A stretch of DNA of 39,172 nt, taken from assembly GCA_934121925.1 (NCBI GenBank), contig CAKOVK010000012.1:1-39172 (forward strand). Reading direction: 5' to 3'. Numbering within the stretch: the stretch's first letter is position 1; every line of letters begins with the position of its first letter. This document shows, one piece after another, positions 1 through 8,312 of this stretch. Below the pieces are notes generated by a model, which worked only from the letters and a program-made list of their open reading frames with translations, was not told the origin of the DNA and did no database searches. The translations under genes and the position numbers were made by a program. The DNA is from an uncultured Clostridia bacterium. Its GTDB lineage: Bacteria > Bacillota > Clostridia > TANB77 > CAG-508.

Positions 1-104
1 ACCATAAAAAGTTAAGCAAAGGCGGTAAATCTAAAGTTAACCCATATTTTCTTTCTATATATTTTTCAGTGTGCTAAAAAATATGAAAAAATTTGTATTA
101 TATA

Positions 105-133
105 TTGCAAAATAGAAAATAATATATTATAAT
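105..133 (+). promoter_or_regulatory. Promoter of the 5S rRNA/tRNA-Asn unit
   Basis: TTGCAA at 105-110 and TATAAT at 128-133 are separated by exactly 17 bases, a near-consensus vegetative promoter. It lies about 40 bases upstream of the 5S rRNA, so the 5S/tRNA pair appears to be transcribed on its own. Confidence 0.6.
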
Positions 134-175
134 ACAAAACGTACTTGAAAAAGTATATTGAAAAGTTAACAATTT

Positions 176-291
176 TCTGGTGACAATTACGACGAGGGTA
201 CACCTGTTCCCATCCCGAACACAGAAGTTAAGCTTGTCAGTGCCGAAAATACTTGCGGGTTACCCTGCTGGAAAAATAGGTCGTTGCCAGA
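176..291 (+). rRNA. rrf: 5S ribosomal RNA
   Basis: The sequence opens with TCTGGTGAC and closes with GTTGCCAGA, whose ends pair as the terminal helix. It contains the hallmark 5S segments CCCATCCCGAACACAGAAGT and TGCCGAAAATACTTG. The length is about 116 bases, normal for Bacillota. No 23S sequence is seen in the 175 bases upstream, and a good promoter stands there, so this copy looks unlinked to a 16S-23S operon. Confidence 0.95.
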
Positions 292-302
292 ATTAAATAT
301 AT

Positions 303-378
303 TCCCCGTTAGCTCAGTTGGTAGAGCGCTCGGCTGTTAACCGATAGGTCGTTGGTTCGAGTCCAACACGGGGAGCCA
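303..378 (+). tRNA. tRNA-Asn (anticodon GTT)
   Basis: This is a 76-base cloverleaf. The acceptor strands are TCCCCGT and ACGGGGA, followed by discriminator G and an encoded CCA. The anticodon loop CTGTTAA carries GTT, and the T-arm has the normal GGTTCGAGTCC. It follows the 5S gene by 11 bases and is probably cotranscribed with it. Confidence 0.95.
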
Positions 379-385
379 AAATAAA

Positions 386-412
386 AAAGTCCATTTGAAA
401 ATGGACTTTTTT
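386..412 (+). terminator. Rho-independent terminator of the 5S/tRNA-Asn unit
   Basis: The hairpin AAAGTCCAT-ttgaaa-ATGGACTTT is followed by a T run, directly after the tRNA CCA end. Confidence 0.85.
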
Positions 413-430
413 ATTATGCTTTTAAGAAAG

Positions 431-540
431 TAGGACTCGAAAAGGAGGTCGCCAAGAGTAGTGCTTGCGAAGCAAGTGCTACTCGAAGGCTAAAACAATC
501 CCTTTGGATTGTTTTACCGACGCGGCTTGCTGAGTCCAAC
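431..540 (+). ncRNA. Structured intergenic element, possible ncRNA
   Basis: Three nested or adjacent stems can be drawn. GGACTC (433-438) pairs with GAGTCC (532-537). GAGTAGTGCTTGC (455-467) pairs with GCAAGTGCTACTC (471-483) around GAA with one weak step. AAAACAATCC pairs perfectly with GGATTGTTTT (492-515). The layout resembles a multi-branched RNA or a mobile palindromic element. No ORF is credible here. I do not recognise the family. Confidence 0.35.
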
Positions 541-915
541 AAGAAGTGCATTTTTTAATAACTTTCTTTTTTTTATATTTAATTACAAACACTTGTTTTA
601 TAGCTATAAATACTATATAATATTTATGGTGATTTTAATGAAAAAATAAGGAGATACATGGTAAAATAGGATATAGCTATAATAAAACATAAAATGTACG
701 TTATATGGCCAGTAAATGGAACAGCAATAAATTAATTGGCTTGTAGGGAAAATAACATTAGTAATTCTTATAGTTACAATAATATTGGTAATTGTTGTGG
801 GGATAGTGGCTTTATGTAAGAAAACCAAATAAAAAATATAAATATCTGAAAAAAATTCTAGGGACTGTTTTGATTTTTAAAATTTAAATGTATTAGCAAA
901 ATATTAAAGATATTA
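541..915. other. Non-coding gap without a recognisable gene
   Basis: This AT-rich stretch has no ORF with a ribosome binding site or recognisable protein. The only notable item is a short segment at 843-890 (AAAAAATTCTAGGGACTGT and flanks) that recurs in diverged form at 11583-11634. Confidence 0.5.
843..890 (+). repeat. Short dispersed repeat, copy A
   Basis: The core AAAATTCTAGGGACTGT followed by a TTTAAATTTAAATGTA-like tail resembles 11583-11634, which has AAAATTCTAGGAACTGT and then ATTTAAATTTGAATAATGTA. Both copies lie in intergenic DNA. Origin unknown. Confidence 0.35.
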
Positions 916-944
916 TTGCCTTTGTTTTTGGGTTATGATAATAT
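916..944 (+). promoter_or_regulatory. Putative promoter of the serpin gene
   Basis: TTGCCT (916-921) and TAATAT (939-944) are spaced by 17 bases and lie 45 bases before the serpin start codon. Confidence 0.4.
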
Positions 945-988
945 TTAAATATAGTTTATATTAACTAAAGAAAAAAGGAGGATATAGA

Positions 989-2635
989 ATGAAAAAGGGA
1001 GAAAAAAAGATACAAATAAGCTTAGGAACAGCAATACTAATTTTTATTATAATATTGTTAATTGCAGGAATGGTGGCCCTAGCAACATATTATAAAAACC
1101 AAGATTTAGCTAAAATTGAAAGTAAACCAAATAATACGAATACCACTGATACTAAACAGGCTTTCAAATACGCACTTAAAAGTAATTCACTAGAAGACTT
1201 TGATTTAAGATTTTTACAACTAGAAAATGAGAAAAAAAATAAAATATATAGCCCACTATCTATTAAATATGCTTTGGCCATGCTAAATGAAGGAACAGAA
1301 GGAGAATCTAAAGAGCAAATTTCAAATTTAATTGGGGATTATAAACCTAATAAATATGTTAACAGTGCTAATATGTCATTAGCAAATGCATTATTTATAA
1401 GAGATTCATATAAAAATTCTGTAAAAGAGAATTTTGTTAATAATTTGAAAACTAAATATAATGCTGATGTTGAATATGATTCATTTACTTCAGCTAAAAA
1501 AATGAATTCTTGGATTAGTGACAAAACTCTTGAACTTATAAAAGATATGATAGATGATGAAAGTGTAAATGACTTAAATTTTGCACTTATAAACGCAGTA
1601 GGAATTGATATGGACTGGAAAGATAAATTTTTAGCAAATAATTATGCAGTAGCAGATTACCAACATGAAAAATATGGTTGGGTAGCTCCTCAGAACCTTT
1701 TGGCAAGTGATTTTGAAGGTGCTAAAAATAAAATATCTGGTATGGGAATAATTGCCTCTATAAACAACTATGATATTGTTAACACATTAGGAGAAGATAA
1801 TATTAGAAAAACAGTAGGAGATGCATTTAGAAAATATTTAAATGAAAATTCTGATGGTAATGCATCATACTATTTAGAAGGAAAAGATGTCGAAACAGTA
1901 GTAAAAGAATATTTAGACTTATATATGAAAGAAATAAAAGAAAACTATAAAAGTGTAGATAAAAATACAGATTTTTATGTTTATCAAGATGAAAAAGTAA
2001 AATCATTTGCTAAAGATTTAAAAGAATATAATGGAACAACATTACAATATGTTGCAATAATGCCAGAAGAAAATCTGGATAAATATATAAGTAACATTAC
2101 AGCAGAAGAAATTAATAAAATAATAGGAAATCTAAAAGACATTAATAAAAGAGAAAACTTTAAAGAAGGAGTTATTACTCAAGTAGTAGGTTATATTCCT
2201 AAATTTAAATTTGACTATGACTTAAATCTTATTAAAGATTTAAATGACATGGGAGTTAAAGATGTATTTGATAAAGAAAGAGCCAATTTAAAAGGCATTA
2301 CAGAAGAAAAGGCATATATAAGCCAGGCAAAACATAAAGCAAATATTGAATTTACACAAGATGGCATAAAAGCATCAGCAGCTACATTTATTGGTGGAAT
2401 GGGTGCAGGTGAAATGTTTGATTATTTATATGATGTACCTGTAGAAAAAATAGATTTAACATTTGATAAACCTTATATGTTTATTATAAGGAACAAAGAA
2501 ACAGGAGAAGTATGGTTTGCAGGAACTGTATATGAACCTTTATCATTAGAAGATGAAGTAGAAGCAAAAAATGAAGAAAGAGGAGTAGAAAACTATTCAG
2601 AATTTCTAAAAAACCTTGAAGAGATAAATAAATAA
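989..2635 (+). CDS. Membrane-anchored serpin-family protease inhibitor
   Basis: This is a 548-residue serpin. Residues about 12-33 form one transmembrane segment followed by a polar linker, so the inhibitor domain should sit outside the cell on a membrane anchor. The serpin fold starts at NKIYSPLSIKYALAML and continues with a SLANALFI segment. The reactive-centre hinge GIKASAATFIGG lies near residues 458-470, with small residues as in inhibitory serpins. The C-terminal signature KPYMFIIRNKETGEVWFAGT lies near 493-512. At 548 residues it is about 150 longer than a usual serpin. Part of the excess is an insertion around residues 210-320, after the INAV..DMDWKDKF strand. An AAGGAGG-like site stands 8 bases before ATG. 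Bacterial serpins of gut organisms are thought to block host or competitor serine proteases; the target here is unknown. Confidence 0.9.
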   Translation: MKKGEKKIQISLGTAILIFIIILLIAGMVALATYYKNQDLAKIESKPNNTNTTDTKQAFKYALKSNSLEDFDLRFLQLENEKKNKIYSPLSIKYALAMLNEGTEGESKEQISNLIGDYKPNKYVNSANMSLANALFIRDSYKNSVKENFVNNLKTKYNADVEYDSFTSAKKMNSWISDKTLELIKDMIDDESVNDLNFALINAVGIDMDWKDKFLANNYAVADYQHEKYGWVAPQNLLASDFEGAKNKISGMGIIASINNYDIVNTLGEDNIRKTVGDAFRKYLNENSDGNASYYLEGKDVETVVKEYLDLYMKEIKENYKSVDKNTDFYVYQDEKVKSFAKDLKEYNGTTLQYVAIMPEENLDKYISNITAEEINKIIGNLKDINKRENFKEGVITQVVGYIPKFKFDYDLNLIKDLNDMGVKDVFDKERANLKGITEEKAYISQAKHKANIEFTQDGIKASAATFIGGMGAGEMFDYLYDVPVEKIDLTFDKPYMFIIRNKETGEVWFAGTVYEPLSLEDEVEAKNEERGVENYSEFLKNLEEINK

Positions 2636-2655
2636 TAAAATTGAGATTGGTATAA

Positions 2656-2710
2656 GATAAAAAGTAATTATTATATAATTGAATAATAGTTGCTTTTTAT
2701 TTTTTTTTGC
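2656..2710 (+). terminator. Probable terminator after the serpin gene
   Basis: AAAAAGTAATTATT can pair imperfectly with AATAATAGTTGCTTTTT, and a T-rich tract follows. The hairpin is AT-rich and mismatched, so confidence is moderate. Confidence 0.45.
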
Positions 2711-2758
2711 AGTACAATAAGTATGAAAAGTATAACAAAACGTACAGGGAGGAATTTT

Positions 2759-2962
2759 ATGAGTAAAGATAAATATGTTGGAATTAGCAAAGTTGGAGAA
2801 AAAGGGCAGATAGTTATTCCAAAAGAAGCAAGAGATATGTTTGATATAAAACCAGGAGATTCGGTAGTGGTTTTATGTGATAAGAAAAAAGGAATGGCAA
2901 TAGTTAAAGCTAATGTATTAGAAGATAGTATTGATAAATTTATTCCGAAAGGAGACAAATAA
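2759..2962 (+). CDS. AbrB/SpoVT-family DNA-binding regulator
   Basis: This is a 67-residue single-domain transition-state regulator of the swapped-hairpin AbrB fold. The typical core ISKVGEKGQIVIPKEARDMF and DIKPGDSVVVL is visible. Such proteins bind DNA as dimers or tetramers. The start at 2759 is chosen because GGGAGGA lies 8 bases upstream; the frame is open further upstream but has no binding site there. It sits one base before the start of an ABC ATPase gene, so it is probably cotranscribed with, and may control, the exporter behind it. A longer product starting at 2690 is possible but unlikely. Confidence 0.85.
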   Translation: MSKDKYVGISKVGEKGQIVIPKEARDMFDIKPGDSVVVLCDKKKGMAIVKANVLEDSIDKFIPKGDK

Positions 2963-2963
2963 T

Positions 2964-3686
2964 ATGGATGCAATTGAAATAAAAAATTTAACAAAGAAAT
3001 TTAAAGATAAAGTTGCAGTAAACAATATTAATTTAGAAGTAAAAGAGGGGGAACTGTTTGCTTTACTAGGAACCAATGGAGCAGGGAAAACCACAACAAT
3101 AAAAATGATATCAACACTAATAATGCCAACAGATGGAGAAATAAAGGTATTAGGAAATGATACAAAAAAAGACTATATGAAAATTAGAGAAATACTAAAT
3201 GTTTCACCACAAGAAACAGCAATTGCTCCTAACTTATCTGTTAAGGAAAATTTAGAATTTATGGCAGGAGTATATAAAATTAAAGACAAAGATACAAAAA
3301 TAAATGAACTAATCAAAATGTTTAAATTAGAAGAAGTATTAAAGCAGAAAGCAAAAACATTATCAGGAGGCTGGCAAAGAAAAGTTTCAATAGCAATAGC
3401 ACTAATTAATAATCCTAAAATATTATTTTTAGATGAACCTACTTTAGGACTAGATGTTATTGCAAGAAAAGAATTATGGAAAATAATAGAAAGCTTAAAA
3501 GGAAAAGTTACTATAATACTAACAACACACTATATGGAAGAAGCAGAAAGTTTATCAGATAGAATTGCAATAATGAATAAAGGAAATATAGTTCAGATAG
3601 GGACAGCAAAAGAGCTTATAGAAAAAACAGGAGCAAAGAATTTTGAGGATGCTTTTGTAAAAATTGCTACTGGGGGTGAATTATAA
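2964..3686 (+). CDS. ABC transporter ATP-binding protein
   Basis: This 240-residue cytoplasmic ATPase resembles the drug or antibiotic exporter (CcmA/DrrA-like) group. Walker A is GTNGAGKTTT near residues 36-45, the signature is LSGGWQRK, Walker B is ILFLDEPTLGLD, and the H-loop histidine lies in ILTTHYMEEAE. The start MDAIEIKN follows GAAAGGAGACAA, which lies in the tail of the AbrB gene. The stop codon overlaps the ATG of the next gene (TAATG), indicating translational coupling with the permease. Substrate not predictable. Confidence 0.92.
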   Translation: MDAIEIKNLTKKFKDKVAVNNINLEVKEGELFALLGTNGAGKTTTIKMISTLIMPTDGEIKVLGNDTKKDYMKIREILNVSPQETAIAPNLSVKENLEFMAGVYKIKDKDTKINELIKMFKLEEVLKQKAKTLSGGWQRKVSIAIALINNPKILFLDEPTLGLDVIARKELWKIIESLKGKVTIILTTHYMEEAESLSDRIAIMNKGNIVQIGTAKELIEKTGAKNFEDAFVKIATGGEL

Positions 3687-4417
3687 TGAGAATACTAAAT
3701 TTTGCCAAAAGAAATTTTAAAGAAATAATAAGAGATCCATTAAGTATTATTTTTGCAATAGTTTTACCATTATTTTTATTATTTATATTTCAACAATTTA
3801 AAATACCAAATGATGCATATAAACTAGAAAACTTTACTCCAGGAATTATTATATTTAGTTTTTCTTTTATTACACTATTTACAGCTATGTTAATTTCAAA
3901 AGATAGAACAACATCACTTCTTACAAGATTAGGAATAAGCCCAATGAAACCAATAGAATATATATTAGGCTATATGGTTTCATTTATACCATTTATTTTA
4001 TTACAAAATGTATTGTTGTTTATAACAGCTTTATTTTTAGGATTACAGTTTAGTATAAATATTATCTGGACAGTTTTAGTATCAATTATAATAGCTGTGC
4101 TATTTATAGGAATGGGAATACTAATAGGAAGCCTGGTTTCAGATAAAGCCGCTTCTGGTATTTCAAGCATAATTATTCAGCTGGTGTGCTTTACAAGTGG
4201 AATGTATTTTCCAAAAGAGATGTTAGGAGATACATATGCAAAAGTTTGTGAGTTTTTACCATTCGATTCTGCATTAACAATTACAAAAGGAATTTTAAAT
4301 AATAATATAGAAATAATAACAACACAAGATGTAGTTGTATTTTGTATATACACAATTGTAATATTAGCATTAGCAACAAGAATGTTTAGAATAAAAATGA
4401 AAAGTGATAACAAATAA
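3686..4417 (+). CDS. ABC-2 type permease
   Basis: This 243-residue integral membrane protein has about six hydrophobic segments. The order is a short cytoplasmic N-terminus (NFAKRNFKEIIRDPLS), a first helix LFLLFIFQQF, and later helices rich in Ile and Phe. The family is the ABC-2 membrane component that pairs with the ATPase encoded just upstream, with which it overlaps by one base. Together with the AbrB gene this forms a three-gene exporter operon. Export of a drug, peptide or lipid is typical; nothing here identifies the cargo. Confidence 0.88.
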   Translation: MRILNFAKRNFKEIIRDPLSIIFAIVLPLFLLFIFQQFKIPNDAYKLENFTPGIIIFSFSFITLFTAMLISKDRTTSLLTRLGISPMKPIEYILGYMVSFIPFILLQNVLLFITALFLGLQFSINIIWTVLVSIIIAVLFIGMGILIGSLVSDKAASGISSIIIQLVCFTSGMYFPKEMLGDTYAKVCEFLPFDSALTITKGILNNNIEIITTQDVVVFCIYTIVILALATRMFRIKMKSDNK

Positions 4418-4443
4418 AAAAGAGAGAAAATGCTTGATTGCAA

Positions 4444-4524
4444 GATGAAGGACTAGCTAAATATATAGAAAAAGGTTTTGAAGAAATACAAGCAGAAATT
4501 TATAATAATTTCAAATGTAAATAG
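4444..4524 (+). pseudogene. Short gene remnant (C-terminal stub)
   Basis: An open stretch of 26 codons (DEGLAKYIEKGFEEIQAEI...) ends in TAG and has no start codon or ribosome binding site of its own. It reads like the helical C-terminus of a lost protein. The family cannot be told from so short a piece. Confidence 0.3.
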
Positions 4525-4614
4525 GAAGTTATAGCTAAGCTTGTTAATTATATATTATTATGATATAAGTTAATTATTAAATAATATAAAAAATAAAATA
4601 TAGGAGAGTTGAGA

Positions 4615-5352
4615 ATGAGAGAAAAAAAGAACAACAAAAAAATTAAAATAATAAATATAATTCAAATACTTTTAATATTGCTTTTGATATATTCTACTAT
4701 AAATATAGTTTTATGGGCTATAAATAATCATGCCAATAAAGATGTTATAGCAGAAATTAATAAAAGTGTTGAAATAAATAATAATGCTGAAGAAAAATAT
4801 AAGATAAACTTTGAAGAGCTAAAGCAAAAAAATTCTGATACTATAGCATGGCTAAAAGTAGAGAATACTAGTATAGAGTTCCCAGTTGTAAAAACAAACA
4901 ATAATAGTTATTATTTAACTCATAATTTTAATAAAGAAAGTAATAAAGCTGGTTGGATATTTGCTGACTACAAAAACAAGTTTGATGGAACAGATAAGAA
5001 TATTATAATATATGGACACAATAGAAGAGATGACAGTATGTTTGGAACTCTTAAAAATGTTATGAAAGAAGAGTGGTACAATAATGAAGAAAACCAATAT
5101 GTTACTTTAATAACAGAAAAAGAATACCAAAAATTTCAAATATTTTCTGTTTATCAAATAGAAACAGAAGAATACTATCTTACAACAGAGTTTAAAGGTA
5201 CAGAATTCTCTGACTTCATAAACACATTAAAACAAAGAAGCATAAAGGACTTTAATGTGGAAGTATCTGATGAAGATCAAATTTTAACACTTTCAACATG
5301 TGCTAATAATAATAAATATAGAGTAGTTCTACACGCTGTTAAAACAAAATAA
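4615..5352 (+). CDS. srtB: Class B sortase
   Basis: This 245-residue membrane-anchored transpeptidase attaches surface proteins to peptidoglycan. An N-terminal transmembrane helix spans roughly residues 10-35, followed by the sortase barrel. Catalytic His135 lies in IIIYGHNRRDDSMFGTLKNV, the class B form of the motif. Catalytic Cys229 is in TLSTC, and Arg236 is in YRVVLHAV. The ATG at 4615 is preferred over the TTG at 4609 because TAGGAG stands 8 bases upstream of it. A possible substrate with an SPKTG sorting signal is encoded about 2.5 kb downstream. Class B enzymes often recognise NPxTG-like motifs, so the pairing is a guess. Confidence 0.92.
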   Translation: MREKKNNKKIKIINIIQILLILLLIYSTINIVLWAINNHANKDVIAEINKSVEINNNAEEKYKINFEELKQKNSDTIAWLKVENTSIEFPVVKTNNNSYYLTHNFNKESNKAGWIFADYKNKFDGTDKNIIIYGHNRRDDSMFGTLKNVMKEEWYNNEENQYVTLITEKEYQKFQIFSVYQIETEEYYLTTEFKGTEFSDFINTLKQRSIKDFNVEVSDEDQILTLSTCANNNKYRVVLHAVKTK

Positions 5353-5355
5353 AAC

Positions 5356-5392
5356 TGTTGGTTGATAAAAATTAACCCCACTCAACCAATGG
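5356..5392. repeat. Inverted repeat between srtB and the XRE gene
   Basis: TTGGTTGA and TCAACCAA face each other across about 17 bases, with no T run. The right arm and what follows (TCAACCAATGGTATGTA) resemble 11719-11736 (TCAACCAATAGTTTGTATA). This could be an operator for the regulator downstream or part of a dispersed repeat. Confidence 0.35.
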
Positions 5393-5446
5393 TATGTAGA
5401 CTGTTTAATAATAATATCATACACTTAAGCTAAAGGAGGTAATAAT

Positions 5447-6067
5447 ATGAATCAGATTAAAATTGGAAAATTTATAGCGGAATGTAGAAAGGAAAACCAT
5501 TTAACCCAAATGCAATTAGCAGAAAAATTAAACATAACAGATAGAGCTATATCTAAATGGGAAAATGGAAGAGCAATGCCTGATTCATCAATAATGCTTG
5601 AATTATGTAATGAACTAAAAATAAGTGTAAATGAATTATTAAGTGGGGAGAGGATAAAAGTGGATAATTATAATAAAAAGACAGAAGAATTATTAGTAGA
5701 ATTAGCAAAAAGAGATGAACTAAAAAATAAAAAACTTATGACATCTATGTGGACAATTTTAATAACAAGTTCAGTATTCTATATTGGAATATTACTTTTA
5801 GCGGTAAAAACACTAGAAGAGGGTACTGTTCTTGGAACAATAATTAGTGCATCAACAGTGCTATTTTTAGTAGCAGGATTTACTGCACTAAAGTTTGAAC
5901 TAGATGCTGGATATTATGAATGCAGAAAATGTCATTATAAATTTGTGCCAGAATATAAAGAAGTAATGTTTGCTATGCATATAGGAACAACAAGATATTT
6001 AAAATGTCCAGAATGTAAAAAAAGAACTTGGGCCAAAAAAGTAATGAGCACGTACCACAAGCATTAA
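5447..6067 (+). CDS. XRE-family regulator with membrane segments and zinc ribbon
   Basis: This is a 206-residue protein. Residues 5-60 are a Cro/CI helix-turn-helix (IGKFIAECRKENHLTQMQLAEKL and ITDRAISKWENGRAMP). Two transmembrane helices follow at about 100-120 and 127-147. The C-terminus has a zinc-ribbon-like pair of knuckles, CRKCHYKF and CPECKKR. This build (HTH, two membrane helices, zinc ribbon) is a known class of clostridial membrane-tethered regulators of unknown signal. An AAAGGAGG site lies 9 bases before the start. It stands alone, between sortase and TraX genes. Confidence 0.85.
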   Translation: MNQIKIGKFIAECRKENHLTQMQLAEKLNITDRAISKWENGRAMPDSSIMLELCNELKISVNELLSGERIKVDNYNKKTEELLVELAKRDELKNKKLMTSMWTILITSSVFYIGILLLAVKTLEEGTVLGTIISASTVLFLVAGFTALKFELDAGYYECRKCHYKFVPEYKEVMFAMHIGTTRYLKCPECKKRTWAKKVMSTYHKH

Positions 6068-6071
6068 AAGA

Positions 6072-6131
6072 AGTGAAACAGATGAACAAGGAAATCCTTA
6101 TCCAATTTTGCATATAAGATTAGAGAAATAG
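6072..6131 (+). pseudogene. Short gene remnant
   Basis: Nineteen codons (SETDEQGNPYPILHIRLEK) are open to a TAG, without a start or ribosome binding site. The composition is unlike random intergenic DNA, and it looks like the end of a deleted gene. Family unknown. Confidence 0.25.
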
Positions 6132-6154
6132 TAAGTTGTTAAGTAGGTGATGTA

Positions 6155-6898
6155 ATGAAAAAGTTGAATTCAAATCATTTAAAATTAATAGCAATTATAG
6201 CAATGACAATTGATCATATTGCAGATTTAATTTACCCAGGAATGCCTAATAATATAATCTCAAATATATTACATATAATTGGTAGACTAACTGCACCTAT
6301 TATGTTTTTCTTTATTTGTGAAGGTTTTTATTATACTAAAAACTTAAAAAAATATATTTTAAGATTATTTATTTTTGCAATAATATCTCATTTTGCATAT
6401 TGCTTTGCCTTTGGAATAAATTATATGCCATTTAGTTCAGGAAATATTTTTAATCAAACAAGTATTATGTGGTCTCTTGCTTGGTCAGTAGTTGCTCTTT
6501 ATATTATAAATTACAAAACTAATTTAAAAGAATGGCAAAAATGGTTACTAGTTATTTTAATAAACATTATAACTTTTTCATCTGATTGGAGTTGTATAGC
6601 AGTAATGGCAATTTTATCTATGTATTCCAATAGAGGCAATTTAAAAAAGCAAATTATAAGTATGAGTTTTTGGATTATAATTTATGCAGTTATTTCATAT
6701 TTATTTGTAAGTAAAACATATGGATTAATTACATTAGCAGTTATATTAGCATATCCATTATTAAATTTTTATAATGGAGAAAAAGGCAAACTAAACTGGA
6801 TGAAATGGTTCTTTTACTTATATTATCCACTACATTTAGTCATTATAGGAATATTAAGAATAACAATATATGGAAATATACCATTATTATTTAATTGA
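6155..6898 (+). CDS. TraX-family membrane protein
   Basis: This 247-residue polytopic protein has seven or eight hydrophobic segments. It begins with the TraX hallmark LKLIAIIAMTIDHIADLIYP, then HIIGRLTAPIMFFFICEGF, and ends with WFFYLYYPLHLVIIGILR. The family is named for the F-plasmid pilin N-acetylase but is widespread on Gram-positive chromosomes, where its role is not established. AGGTGA lies 5 bases before the ATG. Its 3' end overlaps the open frame of the next gene by 29 bases, which is odd and is explained by truncation of that neighbour. Confidence 0.88.
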   Translation: MKKLNSNHLKLIAIIAMTIDHIADLIYPGMPNNIISNILHIIGRLTAPIMFFFICEGFYYTKNLKKYILRLFIFAIISHFAYCFAFGINYMPFSSGNIFNQTSIMWSLAWSVVALYIINYKTNLKEWQKWLLVILINIITFSSDWSCIAVMAILSMYSNRGNLKKQIISMSFWIIIYAVISYLFVSKTYGLITLAVILAYPLLNFYNGEKGKLNWMKWFFYLYYPLHLVIIGILRITIYGNIPLLFN

Positions 6899-8222
6899 TA
6901 ATGTAGATATTGTATACAATTATAATAATACTATAAAAGAAAAAATGGATGGCTTTATTAAAAATTTCCCAAGTAACATAGAATACTTTAATGTTAGAGA
7001 TTTAGAATTAATAAATTACTGGGTAAACAATGTAGGAAAAAATGAAACTGAATCTTTAGATATGTTTTCAGGAGAACTAAAATCATATTTAAATTACAAA
7101 AATATGGACTTTTATGTTGATAATAGAGCAGGAGAGAACAGTCCTTTCTATACATTAAGATTAGGTATAGCAGTATTTAAATATGACAATGTTATATACC
7201 ATATAGATGATGCTCTAGGAACACAAGCAGAACATATAATTTATGTGCCAAGTGAAACAGGTAATACAAAAGAAGAACTAATGAATGCTGCTCAAAAAAG
7301 AATTGATGAATATTTAGGAAAAAAGGGAATAGTTACTATATCATATTTTGGAACAGCCTATGAAGCTTGGGCAAGAACATTTTATGATGCTAGAATAGAT
7401 TGGCCAGAAATGGATCCAAATATGACGTTTGAAGAATATCTACAATACGGAAATGTTTTTATACCAGCTTATGATAATTTTGAAGATGAAATTGGTGTTA
7501 ATGGAATAACAGAAGATGACCAAGCCTTTATAGCTACTATAAAAGTAGGTAACAAAGAAGAAAAATTCCATATATTTATAAAGAGAGATACCTCAAAAAT
7601 GGTAACGCCAACATATAAAACAGCAGATATAACAACAAACATAGAAATTAGTTCTAATTCATCAGCAATACCACTAGATACAAATATTAGAACAAATGAA
7701 ATAACAAGCGGAGCAGAATATGAAAGAATTATTAAATTACTAGATGTAAAAGAAAGCGCAATGTTTGACTTAAAACTATATTCTAATTCTCTAGAAGATT
7801 ATATTACAAAATTAGATGATGATACATTTGAAGTAAGAATTCCTGTACCAGGTAATTTAAAAGGCAAAGACCTTGTAGCATATTATACTTCAAGTGATGG
7901 AAAAACAGAAGAATATAAAGTTGAAGTAAAAGATGGATATGCTATATTCAAAACAAATCACTTTAGTATTTATACATTGGCTGAAAATAAAGCTGAAACT
8001 GAAAACGGAAACAACAACAATGAAAATAATAATGAAAATAACGGAAATACAGAAATAAACAATAATACTAACACTAACACTAATACAAAGGCTAACAACA
8101 CAAGCAATTCAAAAAGTCCAAAAACAGGTGACAATATATTAGTTTTTGTTGGAATGTTAACTATAGCTATTATAGGTATAGTAGTTACAAATGTATTAAA
8201 AAAGAAAAATAAAGTTAAATAG
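6870..8222 (+). CDS. Cell-wall-anchored surface protein lacking its N-terminus
   Basis: This 450-codon open frame encodes a protein with no signal peptide and no ribosome binding site at the first ATG, which lies inside traX. The next ATG (6945) is also poorly served. The C-terminus is a complete sorting signal: an Asn/Thr-rich wall-spanning linker (about residues 375-415), SPKTGD, a hydrophobic helix and the tail KKKNKVK. The region before the linker (FDLKLYSNSLEDYI... HFSIYTLAE) resembles the membrane-proximal domain of clostridial surface proteins. Without a signal peptide the product could not reach sortase, so I read it as the 3' part of a larger surface-protein gene whose 5' end was lost. 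No CGG codon is involved, so this is not one of the recoded genes. Confidence 0.6.
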   Translation: MEIYHYYLIDNVDIVYNYNNTIKEKMDGFIKNFPSNIEYFNVRDLELINYWVNNVGKNETESLDMFSGELKSYLNYKNMDFYVDNRAGENSPFYTLRLGIAVFKYDNVIYHIDDALGTQAEHIIYVPSETGNTKEELMNAAQKRIDEYLGKKGIVTISYFGTAYEAWARTFYDARIDWPEMDPNMTFEEYLQYGNVFIPAYDNFEDEIGVNGITEDDQAFIATIKVGNKEEKFHIFIKRDTSKMVTPTYKTADITTNIEISSNSSAIPLDTNIRTNEITSGAEYERIIKLLDVKESAMFDLKLYSNSLEDYITKLDDDTFEVRIPVPGNLKGKDLVAYYTSSDGKTEEYKVEVKDGYAIFKTNHFSIYTLAENKAETENGNNNNENNNENNGNTEINNNTNTNTNTKANNTSNSKSPKTGDNILVFVGMLTIAIIGIVVTNVLKKKNKVK

Positions 8223-8230
8223 TATTAATA

Positions 8231-8268
8231 AAAAACAGATAGCTAGCATTGCTAACTATCTGTTTTTA
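8231..8268 (+). terminator. Terminator after the surface-protein gene
   Basis: AAAACAGATAGCTAGC pairs with GCTAACTATCTGTTTT around a short loop, with one mismatch, and then a T-rich end follows. Confidence 0.75.
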
Positions 8269-8312
8269 TGATATAAATTATATTAAGTATACTAATTGAT
8301 AAGGAGGTATTT

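Noticed and set aside
613..828. Minus-strand ORF of 71 codons left of the serpin gene
   Set aside because: No ribosome binding site, low-complexity composition and no recognisable domain.
6870..8222. Truncated surface protein as another CGG-recoded gene with its start in traX
   Set aside because: There is no CGG in traX or at the junction, and traX has its own normal C-terminus.
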